This document shows, in pieces, positions 8,387 to 15,704 of a stretch of DNA of 40,097 nucleotides. Both the position numbers and the translations under genes were made by a program. Below the pieces are notes generated by a model. The model saw only the letters and a program-made list of their open reading frames with translations, was not told where the DNA came from and searched no databases. Positions within the stretch are counted from its first letter, which is position 1, and every line of letters begins with the position of its first letter. Location of the stretch: contig CALQJI020000047.1 of assembly GCA_943330855.2 (NCBI GenBank), positions 1-40,097 on the forward strand, given 5' to 3'. The stretch is from Klebsiella pneumoniae (GTDB taxonomy: Bacteria; Verrucomicrobiota; Verrucomicrobiia; Limisphaerales; SXTU01).

Positions 8387-8450
8387 CCCGCCGGGACTGC
8401 TCAAAGCGATTCCGGCGGGTTTGTCTTTCGCTGGCCTCACTCAGCGAAAG
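8387..8450. terminator. Two hairpins between convergent genes
   Basis: CCCGCCGG (8387-8394) pairs with CCGGCGGG (8412-8419), followed by TTTGTCTTT, a plausible intrinsic terminator for the unknown gene on the plus strand. Immediately after, CTTTCGCTG (8425-8433) and CAGCGAAAG (8442-8450) form a perfect 9-bp stem that could serve the small membrane-protein gene arriving from the other side. Loop sizes (17 and 8 nt) and the imperfect T-run make the first one moderate in strength. Confidence 0.5.
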
Positions 8451-8525
8451 CCAACTGGAGCTAAACCAACTCCTCAATCACATTACCGCGCGATCAATTG
8501 CTTTCGGTCTCCTGCCGACTTAGTG

Positions 8526-8759
8526 CTAGTAAGATTGGAAGAAACGCCAAACGGTAAAGCCAATGCTGAGGGTGCCACCCAAAAAGTAGAGCGCCACTTG
8601 ATTGACGAACGCATCCGGTTCTTTGCGGGAATTGAGCAAGCCCGGATCGTCACCTGGACCGTAAATTTCCCCCGTTTGTGTTGCGCGATAGGCCGAAACC
8701 AGAGCATAGACGCCCAATGCCAATCCCAGTGCGATCTCAAAAAGCGCTTCGCCTGTCAT
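8526..8759 (-). CDS. Small two-helix membrane protein
   Basis: A 77-aa protein with a hydrophobic N-terminal helix (ALFEIALGLALGVYALVSAY), a polar central loop with GPGDDPG and charged residues, and a second helix near the C-terminus (VALYFLGGTLSIGFTVW). It begins 19 bp after the end of the DUF1501 gene on the same strand, so it may be the last gene of that transcription unit. The family is not recognised. It is supported as real by a clean ATG, membrane-protein composition, its position, and lack of a better frame on the other strand. Confidence 0.6.
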   Translation of the reverse strand: MTGEALFEIALGLALGVYALVSAYRATQTGEIYGPGDDPGLLNSRKEPDAFVNQVALYFLGGTLSIGFTVWRFFQSY

Positions 8760-8778
8760 ACTTGAAGACTGCCAGACT

Positions 8779-10107
8779 TTAGATGAGTTCCTCGATCACC
8801 CTGCCGCGCGCCAGAATCGGGACGGGCTGGCCGAAGGCGTTGTGGAAGACCTCGTCGGTCGCGACGCCGAGCTGGCGGTAGATGGTCGCAAGCACATCGT
8901 TGAAGTGGACGGGCCGCTCGAACGGGAGGTCGCCGGCCTTCGTGCTGGAGCCGACAACGATGCCGCGCTTCAAGCCGCCCCCGGTCAGCATCACGGAGAA
9001 AACTTTCTCCCAATGGTCGCGCCCCGCGTTGGCGTTGATCTTCGGCGTGCGGCCGAACTCGCCAAACATCGCCACCAGCGTGGTGTCGAGTAGGCCACGC
9101 TCATCGAGGTCATCCAGCAGCGCGCTGACAGCGAGGTCCATCGGCGGCAGCAGGCGGGTCTTCATCAGGTTGAAGTTGTCCTCATGCGTGTCCCAGTCCT
9201 GGCCGCGCTCCTGGTTCAGCGTGTAGTTAAGCAGAGTAAACGGCACGCCCGCCTCGGCGAGCCGGCGCGCGAGGATCGTCTGCTGGCCCCAGAGATGGTG
9301 GCCATAACGCTCGCGTTGGCGCAGCGGCTCGCGGCTGAGGTCGAAGGCCCCGCCCGCCACGCCACCTGAGAGCATTTCGAGCGCGTGACGGTGATATTTG
9401 TCGAGGCTGTCCACACCGGCGGGTGCGGCATGCCCGCCGAGCGCGTTCAAGAGCGTGAGGCGGTCTGCGAGGCGTTTGCCGGAGAGATTTTGGTGGAGCC
9501 GCAAGTCCGGAGGCCCCCCGAAAGGCGTGCCTGCGTGTTCGGGCGGCAGGCCCGATTCCAAAGGCTCAAACGCCACGCCCAGCGGGCCAGCCGTCGCGTA
9601 GTGAACCCGGTTGCCGAGTTGGCCCGAGTGCGGGATGGCGACGTAGGGCGGCAGCAACGGCGCCCGCACCCCGCACGCGCGAGCGATCACGGATCCGATG
9701 CTGGGATGTGCAAGATTACGGTTCTTCGCCTCGACCGAGGCGTCCGGCAAATCGCCGCCGGTCAAGGTCTGGTAAATCGCTACCGGGTGGCTCGGCGAGT
9801 CCACGTAGGCGCTGCGAATCAAACTAAACTTGTGTGCGCGTTTCGCTAGCAGCGGGAGGTGTTCCGCGAAGTGAATGCCCGGCAACGTCGTGGGGATGTG
9901 GCCGAACGTGCTGCGATACGCGGACGGCGCATCGGGCTTCGGGTCGAAGCTCTCGTAGTGCGAGAGGCCACCCTGAAGGTAAATCACGATGACCGACCGC
10001 GCGGGCGAGCTAACAGACTTCTGCGCCTCTTTCGCGCGGAGAAGCTGCGGCCACAACAGCGCGCCAGCCAGCGCGCCCCCGCCCTGTAGCCAGCGACGGC
10101 GAGTCAT
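8779..10107 (-). CDS. DUF1501 family Tat-exported protein
   Basis: DUF1501 proteins belong to the alkaline-phosphatase/sulfatase-like fold and are abundant in Planctomycetes and Verrucomicrobia. Visible family blocks are the early LQGGLSHYESFDPKPDAP, the mid-protein QDWDTHEDNF and the late GEFGRTPKINANAGRDHW. The start at 10107 gives MTRRRWLQGGGALAGALL, a twin-arginine signal; two upstream ATGs (10140, 10143) would add an unlikely leader. Length is about 442 aa, normal. In these phyla DUF1501 genes are usually paired with a DUF1549/DUF1553 cytochrome-type partner; none is present here, and its upstream neighbour is instead a PQQ-like propeller gene about 100 bp away. Biochemical function of the family is not established. 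Confidence 0.9.
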   Translation of the reverse strand: MTRRRWLQGGGALAGALLWPQLLRAKEAQKSVSSPARSVIVIYLQGGLSHYESFDPKPDAPSAYRSTFGHIPTTLPGIHFAEHLPLLAKRAHKFSLIRSAYVDSPSHPVAIYQTLTGGDLPDASVEAKNRNLAHPSIGSVIARACGVRAPLLPPYVAIPHSGQLGNRVHYATAGPLGVAFEPLESGLPPEHAGTPFGGPPDLRLHQNLSGKRLADRLTLLNALGGHAAPAGVDSLDKYHRHALEMLSGGVAGGAFDLSREPLRQRERYGHHLWGQQTILARRLAEAGVPFTLLNYTLNQERGQDWDTHEDNFNLMKTRLLPPMDLAVSALLDDLDERGLLDTTLVAMFGEFGRTPKINANAGRDHWEKVFSVMLTGGGLKRGIVVGSSTKAGDLPFERPVHFNDVLATIYRQLGVATDEVFHNAFGQPVPILARGRVIEELI

Positions 10108-10207
10108 AGCGGCGAGGGTGTTCGGCTGGGGCGTGTGCATCATGGTCTGGCCTGTTGAACGCACACTTCGACGTGCGCCAGCGGGGCGGGCATTCGGAAT
10201 AGTCGCG

Positions 10208-11491
10208 TCACTTCACCTGTGGTGCGCCGATGCACCACAGGTGCTGTTGCGTGCGGATGAAGACGTTGCCACCGCTGATCGCGTGCGACGAATTCGCGAG
10301 TCCGCCGTCGAGCGAGTTCACGCGCGCGAGTTCAAACTTGGGGCTGGCCTTGAGGACGATGGTTTCGCTGGACTGGTTCAGGCAGAGGATGTGGCCGTCC
10401 ACCAAAACCATAGAGGACCACGAGTCGCCTTTTTTGCCGGTGCCTTTCACGCGCTCCTGCCAGAGGGACGCGCCGGTCTGGAGGTGCAGGCATTCGGCGA
10501 TGCCCTCGGTGTTGAGCACGTAGGCGTGGCCGCCGGAGATGACGCCGGTGCCGAGGCGGTTCTTGGTGCGGACGGTTTGCCAGAGCCGGTGCGTGGCGGT
10601 CACGTCGCCGCTGCCACCGGTCTTCACGGCGAGGCTGGTGCCGAAGAAGCCGCCCATCGCGAGCAGCACGCCCTCGCCCGCGACGGGGGAGCTGTAAACG
10701 AGTTCGTTCAAACCATCGCAGTGCCAGAGCTCGCGGCCGGTGCGCGGGTCGAAGGCACGGGTGAACTGCGGGAAGGTCTGGATGAGTTCATCGCGCTGGC
10801 CGGCACGCGCGATGACGGGCGTGGTGAAGGTGCCAACCATACCGGTCTTCTCCTGGCCCTTGAAGCCGTCGGTGCGCGGGCGCGCGGTGGGCGCGGGCTC
10901 CTTGAACTCCCACAAGGTCTTGCCGCTGGTCTTGTCGAGGCCCATGAGCCGCGCGTTCAAGCCGGGACCGAAGTAGAGCACGCAGACGTCGCCGTGGAGG
11001 AGCGGCGAGGCGGCGTAGGACCACTCGTGCGCGTGGGGGCCTAGGTCGCGCCGCCAGAGTTCCTTGCCGTTCATGTCCCAGCAGAACAACCCCGCCGAGC
11101 CGAAGAAGGCGATGACGCGCTCCCCGTCCGTCACGGGCGACGCGGCGCAGTGTGGGTTTTGGCCGTAGCGCCGCTCGGGTTGGGTCCAAGTGGTGCCCGA
11201 CTTCCAGAGCAGCTTGCCGTCGCGGCGGTCGTAGCACATGACGGTGCGACCACCCTCCTTCTCGAAGGACTGGGTGAGGAAAAGTTTGTCGCCCCACACG
11301 GCGGGCGAGGAGTCGCCGGGTTCGGGGAGCGCGATTTTCCAACGCACATTCTCCGTGGCGCTCCAGGTCAAGGGGACGTTCTTCTCGGGCGAAGTGCCAT
11401 CGCCAGTGGGGCCACGCCACGCGGGCCAGTTCGCGGCGGGGAGGGAGGTAGCGAGTAACAGCCAGAGAGAGGTCGCACGGAGGAGTTGCAT
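10208..11491 (-). CDS. Secreted PQQ-like beta-propeller protein (copy 1)
   Basis: A 427-aa exported protein with signal peptide (MQLLRATSLWLLLATSLPAA) followed by WPAWRGPTGDG, the hallmark N-terminus of verrucomicrobial/planctomycetal outer-membrane assembly BamB/PQQ-like propellers. Repeated blades with the pattern (A/G)xDxxxGKxLW are visible (YDRRDGKLLW, DKTSGKTLWEF, FDPRTGRELW). Such proteins may act as scaffolds or dehydrogenase-like modules; PQQ binding is not shown. It is a clear paralogue of the gene at 33935, with conserved blocks including SGDV after the TGG motif and the C-terminal HLWCIG. The frame extends to 11521, but ATG 11491 directly precedes the signal peptide, and the extra codons derive from the heptamer array. 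Confidence 0.88.
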   Translation of the reverse strand: MQLLRATSLWLLLATSLPAANWPAWRGPTGDGTSPEKNVPLTWSATENVRWKIALPEPGDSSPAVWGDKLFLTQSFEKEGGRTVMCYDRRDGKLLWKSGTTWTQPERRYGQNPHCAASPVTDGERVIAFFGSAGLFCWDMNGKELWRRDLGPHAHEWSYAASPLLHGDVCVLYFGPGLNARLMGLDKTSGKTLWEFKEPAPTARPRTDGFKGQEKTGMVGTFTTPVIARAGQRDELIQTFPQFTRAFDPRTGRELWHCDGLNELVYSSPVAGEGVLLAMGGFFGTSLAVKTGGSGDVTATHRLWQTVRTKNRLGTGVISGGHAYVLNTEGIAECLHLQTGASLWQERVKGTGKKGDSWSSMVLVDGHILCLNQSSETIVLKASPKFELARVNSLDGGLANSSHAISGGNVFIRTQQHLWCIGAPQVK

Positions 11492-11502
11492 GGGCGGACA
11501 TA

Positions 11503-11587
11503 GGAAGAAGGCAAAAGGCAAAAGGCAAAAGGAAAAAGTGCGGGCAGCGAATCGCTTCCCTTTCGCCTTTTGCCTTTTGCCTTTCCC
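11503..11587. repeat. Inverted pair of heptamer arrays, unit GGCAAAA
   Basis: The left array (11503-11538) has three exact GGCAAAA units flanked by the variants GGAAGAA and GGAAAAA. The right array (11553-11587) is its reverse complement with units GGCAAAA, GGCAAAA and GGCGAAA. Aligned arms of 29 bp match at about 25 positions, separated by roughly 14 bp. The element fills most of the 124-bp gap between the divergent PQQ-like gene and glnD, so it must overlap their promoters or leaders and could form a long hairpin in either transcript. Confidence 0.9.
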
Positions 11588-11615
11588 TGCCCGTCCCTAT
11601 CGTCCGCCGCACCGG

Positions 11616-14411
11616 ATGCCCAATCTCGCGGACAAAATTGAAGCCAGCGCCGCCAAGCGCCTCACGTTGCCGCCGGGCCGCTTGCCTGCGCGCGAACTGC
11701 CGCGCTTCAAGCAGTTCCTCAAGCTCGAGACCGCGCGGCTCAAGATGCTCCATCGTGCCGGCGGTGGCGGTCGCGAGGTCTGCCACGCGAGGGCGGTCGT
11801 GCTGGACGCCTTGCACCGGCACATCCTCACGGCCCTCGTCAACACGCTGCCGGAAGCCACCCGCCGCGACCTCCCGCGTTACGCACTCATCGCCATCGGA
11901 GGCTACGGGCGCGGCGAGTTGAACCCACACAGCGACATTGACATCATGCTGCTGCACAACGGCGACACCGCTGCTGCCGCGCGCGGGCGCGTGCATCCCT
12001 TCATCAAGCTGCTCACCGAGCCGGACGGCCTCCTCTACACGCTCTTCGACCTCGGGCTGAAGGTTGGTTACTCCGTCCGCACGATGGACGACTGTGTCAC
12101 GGCGGCGAACGAGAACATCCAGTCCAAGACCTCGCTCATCGAGGCGCGGCTGCTCTGCGGCGACGCTGCGCTCTTCCACGAGATGCAGGCGGTGGTGCTG
12201 GCCCGCTGCGTGCGCGGGCACGAGGCGACTTACGTCGGCGCACGTCTCGCGGACCAAGAAACGCGCCGTCAGAAGTTCGGCAACTCCGTGCTGATGCAGG
12301 AGCCCAACATCAAGAACGGCTGCGGCGGCCTGCGCGATTACCAGAACCTCCTGTGGATGGCGTTCTTCACCAAGGATCGGCCGCGCACGCTCGCGGACTT
12401 GCAGGCGAAGGAGTTCATCAGCGACGCCGAGCGCCGACAGCTCGACGCGGCCTACGATTACCTCCTGCGCACGCGCAACGAGCTGCACTACCACACCAAC
12501 CGCGCGGGCGACGCGCTGACCAAGAGTGTCCAGCCCTCCGTCGCGCACAACCTCGGCTACACGGACCGCTCGCCGAGCCGGCGGCTCGAGCAGCTCATGC
12601 GCGACTACTACCTCCACGCGCGCAACATTGACTTCATCACGCGCGCCGTGGAACGCCGCCTCGCGCTGGTGCCCAAGCCCGAGCGCGTGCCCTTCCTCGC
12701 CAAATTCCTCCCCCGCCGCCGCAAGCTCATCGACCCCGAGGTAGACGGCTTCCGCGTCGTCGAGGGCGAGCTGCTGCACCTCTCGCCCCGCGTCTTTCAG
12801 GACGTTCCGCTGCGGCTGATGCGCGTGTTCCTTTACGCCCAGCAGCGCGGCTTGAAGCTGCATCCCGACACCGCGCAACTCCTCCGCCAAGAAGTGCGTC
12901 TGGTGGACTCCGCCTTCCTCCGCAACACCCACGTCCACGAAACCTTTCGGGAAATCCTCGGCCAGCGCGGCAACGTCGCGCCCACGCTGCGCGCCATGCA
13001 CGAGGTCAATTTTCTCGGCAAGTATCTGCCCGAGTTCGGCAAACTCACCTGCCTCGTCCAGCACGAGTTCTTCCACCTCTACACCGCCGACGAGCACACG
13101 CTCATGTGCATCCAGCGGCTCGACGACATCTGGGGCGGACGCGTCCCCAACGCCGCGCCGTATCAAGCGCTGTTCCAGAAAGTGGAGCGCCCCTTCATCC
13201 TCTACCTCGCGCTGTTGCTCCACGACGCCGGCAAAGCGCTGGAGGGCGAGCGGCATGAAGTCGGCAGCACCCGGCTTGCGGCGCGCGTGGCCAAGCGACT
13301 CCACCTCGACGGCACCACCACGCACACGCTGCGCATACTCGTGGAGCACCACCTGGCCATCGTCCAAATCTCGCAACGTCGCGACCTCGACGACCCGGCC
13401 GTCATCCGTCACTTCGCCGCGTTGGTGCAGACTCCGGAGAACTTAAACAAGCTCACGCTCCACACGCTCGCCGACTCCCTGGGCACCAGTGACAAGCTCT
13501 GGAACGGCTTCAAAGACTCGCTCCTCTGGTCGCTCTACAACAAGACGCTGGCCGAGGTCACGGGCACGACCACCTTCCTCCGCGCCGAGGAGATACAGCG
13601 CGAACTGCTCTTCGACGAAGTGGTGCGACTGCTCCCGGCCGAGGTGCAACTGGGCGAGGCGCAAGCTCACTTCGGCACGCTGCCACCGCGCTATTTCCTC
13701 ATCCACACCGCCGCCGACATCATCGCCGACCTCGTGCTGACGAGCCGTTTCATGCGCAACCTCCTCAGCGACGACCCCGACGTGTCCCTCGCGCCGGCCA
13801 TCGAGTGGGCCGACGAACCGGACCGCGGCTGCTCACGCGTCACCGTCTGCACTTGGGACCGCGCCGGCCTGTTCGGCAAGCTCGCCGGCTCCTTCACCGG
13901 CGCGGGTCTGAACATCCTCAGCGCGCAAGTTTTCACCCGCACCGACCGCATCGTCCTCGACACTTTCGACGTGACCAGCGCGCGCACCGGCGTCCTCGCC
14001 ACCAAGGAAGAGAAGGAGAAGTTCGGCCAACTCCTGGCCAAAGCGCTCGTCGGCCATGTGGACTTCGACCCGCTCATCGCGCGGCAGAAGGTGGCGAACC
14101 CGCTCTACCAATCGCTGGAGGGCGAACGTATCGCGACCCAGTTTCACTTCGACAACGACACCTCCGAGGCGCGCACCGTGATAGACGTGGAGACCGAAGA
14201 CCGTGTGGGCCTGCTCTACACACTGTCCCAAACCTTGAGCGAACTCGGCCTGGACATCTTCGTGGCGAAAATCAGCACCGATAAAGGCGCGGCGATGGAC
14301 AGCTTTTACGTGAGCGAGTTGAACGGCGAAAAAGTCCGTGCGCCCCACCGTCAAAACGCAATCGAAGCCCGCCTCCGCACCGCCCTGCTGAACTTCGACA
14401 CGCGCGCGTAG
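11616..14411 (+). CDS. glnD: Bifunctional uridylyltransferase/uridylyl-removing enzyme GlnD
   Basis: Nitrogen sensor that uridylylates and de-uridylylates PII proteins in response to glutamine. From the ATG at 11616 it is 931 aa, close to the usual 850-950. Domains in order: nucleotidyltransferase with GGYGRGELNPHSDID (G95 to D109, the catalytic GGxGR and DxD-like aspartates); the GlnD linker region with KNGCGGLRDYQNLLWMA; an HD domain with LLLHDAGK (H536, D537); and two C-terminal ACT domains beginning at VTVCTWDRAGLFGKL and VIDVETEDRVGLLYTL, which sense glutamine. The longer frame back to 11238 is discarded because it runs through the heptamer repeat and is antisense to the PQQ-like gene. 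No PII or glutamine synthetase gene lies in the window. The stop codon TAG lies within the flanking inverted repeat. Confidence 0.95.
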   Translation: MPNLADKIEASAAKRLTLPPGRLPARELPRFKQFLKLETARLKMLHRAGGGGREVCHARAVVLDALHRHILTALVNTLPEATRRDLPRYALIAIGGYGRGELNPHSDIDIMLLHNGDTAAAARGRVHPFIKLLTEPDGLLYTLFDLGLKVGYSVRTMDDCVTAANENIQSKTSLIEARLLCGDAALFHEMQAVVLARCVRGHEATYVGARLADQETRRQKFGNSVLMQEPNIKNGCGGLRDYQNLLWMAFFTKDRPRTLADLQAKEFISDAERRQLDAAYDYLLRTRNELHYHTNRAGDALTKSVQPSVAHNLGYTDRSPSRRLEQLMRDYYLHARNIDFITRAVERRLALVPKPERVPFLAKFLPRRRKLIDPEVDGFRVVEGELLHLSPRVFQDVPLRLMRVFLYAQQRGLKLHPDTAQLLRQEVRLVDSAFLRNTHVHETFREILGQRGNVAPTLRAMHEVNFLGKYLPEFGKLTCLVQHEFFHLYTADEHTLMCIQRLDDIWGGRVPNAAPYQALFQKVERPFILYLALLLHDAGKALEGERHEVGSTRLAARVAKRLHLDGTTTHTLRILVEHHLAIVQISQRRDLDDPAVIRHFAALVQTPENLNKLTLHTLADSLGTSDKLWNGFKDSLLWSLYNKTLAEVTGTTTFLRAEEIQRELLFDEVVRLLPAEVQLGEAQAHFGTLPPRYFLIHTAADIIADLVLTSRFMRNLLSDDPDVSLAPAIEWADEPDRGCSRVTVCTWDRAGLFGKLAGSFTGAGLNILSAQVFTRTDRIVLDTFDVTSARTGVLATKEEKEKFGQLLAKALVGHVDFDPLIARQKVANPLYQSLEGERIATQFHFDNDTSEARTVIDVETEDRVGLLYTLSQTLSELGLDIFVAKISTDKGAAMDSFYVSELNGEKVRAPHRQNAIEARLRTALLNFDTRA

Positions 14412-14477
14412 TCGCAGGCTACAGCCTGCGCTCCAATCTGCACTGCCACCCATCCGCAGGCAGAAGCCTGCGACTAC
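14408..14477. repeat. Inverted repeat shared by two convergent stop codons
   Basis: Arms 14408-14430 and 14455-14477 both read GTAGTCGCAGGCT in opposite directions and match at 21 of 23 positions. Each arm is itself palindromic (CGCAGGC...GCCTGCG). The terminal GTAG of each arm supplies the TAG stop: of glnD at 14409-14411 and of arsS at 14474-14476. The element therefore exactly fills the space between the convergent genes and probably acts as a bidirectional transcription barrier. Confidence 0.85.
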
Positions 14478-15493
14478 GAAACCGCGAGCGCCCCGCCGCA
14501 GCCACTCCCCGCGCCCGCCGTGCAGGCGAGGCAGTGGTCGCCGTTCTGGATGCTGCGGTCCGTCAGCGAGTCGGGTGTCACATCCCAGAGGAAGTAGCCG
14601 CCGAGGTCAGGCGGCGGAGGGGTTGGTTGAAAGTTGAAAGTTGAGAGTTGCGACTCCGCCTCCTCACCCCGGCGGCTACGCAATTGCATCCCGAGCATTT
14701 GGTTAAAGTCGCAGTCGTAGAGTTCGCCGCGCCAGCCGACGCTCAACGTGCTGCGGCACATGAGGCCGGAGACAGTCGCGGGGTTGAAGGCGTTGGCGAG
14801 TAGTTCGAGGTAGTGGTCCCACTCGCCGCGCGCGCGCAAGTCCTCGGCGAAGCGCGCGATGGGCTGGTTCGTAATAGTGAAGAGGCCCGTGAACTCAATG
14901 CCGAAGCGGGCGCGCAGCTCGGTTTTGTAATCGGCCTCCAACTCGGCTTGCGGCGGCGGGAGCGTCGGGCCGAGCGGGTTGAAGACGAGGTTCAGCGGCA
15001 GGCTCGTGCCGTAGCCGAGGGCGTTGAGCTTCCGTAGCGCGCGGAGGCTCTTGGCGAAGACGCCGTCGCCGCGCTGAGCGTCCACGTTCTCGGCGAGGTA
15101 GCACGGGAGCGAGGCGATGACTTCCACCGCGTTGGCCGCGAGGAACTCCGGCAGCCAGCCGAACGCTGCGGTCTCGATGATGGTCAGGTTGTTGCGGTCA
15201 ATGACGTGGCAGCCGCACGCGCGCGCGGTCTCGACGAGGAAACGGAAGTGTTCGCTCAACTCCGGCGCGCCCCCGGTCAGGTCCACGACGGCGGGTCGGT
15301 GCGCACGAATCCAGTCGGCGACGCGCTGGGCGGTGGGCGCGTCCATCATCTCCGTGCGCCACGGCGCGGCGTCCACGTGGCAGTGGCGGCAGGCTTGGTT
15401 GCACTTGCGCCCGACGTTAATTTGGAGCGTGTGCAGCGGAGCGCGCCGGAGGGTGAGGCCGTGGTGGGAGAGGGCTTGGGCGAAGCGGTTCAC
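14474..15493 (-). CDS. arsS: ArsS-type radical SAM/Cys-rich protein
   Basis: Radical SAM enzyme related to ArsS (arsenosugar biosynthesis) and the SeCys/Cys-rich radical SAM family. The cluster motif CNQACRHCH (C31, C35, C38) is followed by the family's HVDAAPWRTEMM and VDLTGGAPEL. Late conserved segments include NLVFNPLGP, LMCRSTLSVGW, YDCDFNQMLGM and the Cys-rich tail CLACTAGAGSGCGG. The start is a GTG at 15493. Residues about 272-300 (from about SRRGEEAESQLSTF to PPPPDLGGYF) are atypical: they are encoded by an 86-bp palindromic element with a heptamer core, inserted in frame between the DFNQMLG block and the terminal domain. No other arsenic genes are near, so substrate remains inferred. 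A 130-bp hairpin repeat sits 25 bp upstream. Confidence 0.85.
   Translation of the reverse strand: MNRFAQALSHHGLTLRRAPLHTLQINVGRKCNQACRHCHVDAAPWRTEMMDAPTAQRVADWIRAHRPAVVDLTGGAPELSEHFRFLVETARACGCHVIDRNNLTIIETAAFGWLPEFLAANAVEVIASLPCYLAENVDAQRGDGVFAKSLRALRKLNALGYGTSLPLNLVFNPLGPTLPPPQAELEADYKTELRARFGIEFTGLFTITNQPIARFAEDLRARGEWDHYLELLANAFNPATVSGLMCRSTLSVGWRGELYDCDFNQMLGMQLRSRRGEEAESQLSTFNFQPTPPPPDLGGYFLWDVTPDSLTDRSIQNGDHCLACTAGAGSGCGGALAVS
14594..14679. repeat. Compound palindrome with heptamer core inside arsS
   Basis: Outer arms of 26 bp (14594-14619 and 14654-14679), beginning GTAGCCGCCG in opposite directions, match at 23 of 26 positions. Between them lies a period-7 array (14622-14656, two exact GAAAGTT units with variants GTTGGTT and GAGAGTT). 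The outer-arm motif GTAGCCGCCGAGGTCAGG recurs at 25379-25402 in reverse orientation, beside an octamer array. The whole element is read as protein within arsS. Confidence 0.85.
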
Positions 15494-15518
15494 GGGCGTG
15501 CCAACCGAGCGCCACGTA

Positions 15519-15648
15519 GCACGCCTTCTCCCCTCCTCGGAGGAGGGGAGAAGGTGGCCGCAGGCCGGATGAGGGGTGGGACCACCAACGCCGACGCACG
15601 TAACCCCTCACCCCAGCCCTCTCCCCTCATCCGATGAAGGGAGAGGGA
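15519..15648. repeat. 130-bp double-hairpin repeat, copy A
   Basis: Two stem-loops are visible: TTCTCCCCTCC-TCG-GAGGAGGGGAGAA type near 15526-15552 and CCTCTCCCCTCATC-CGATGAAGGGAGAGG type near 15619-15646, joined by a conserved linker with GGATGAGGGGTGG and AACCCCTCACCCC. A second copy at 37823-37952 differs at ten positions. Copy A lies between the phosphatase gene (stop at 15705) and the arsS start at 15493. Confidence 0.9.
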
Positions 15649-15704
15649 GAAGACGCGCGTCGTGGTCCCGCAGCGATACCGCCGGATTGCATTCCGAAAT
15701 GGCA

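Noticed and set aside
10788..13412. 874-aa open frame on the minus strand opposite glnD
   Set aside because: Antisense to clear GlnD domains and running through the heptamer repeat; no family motif.
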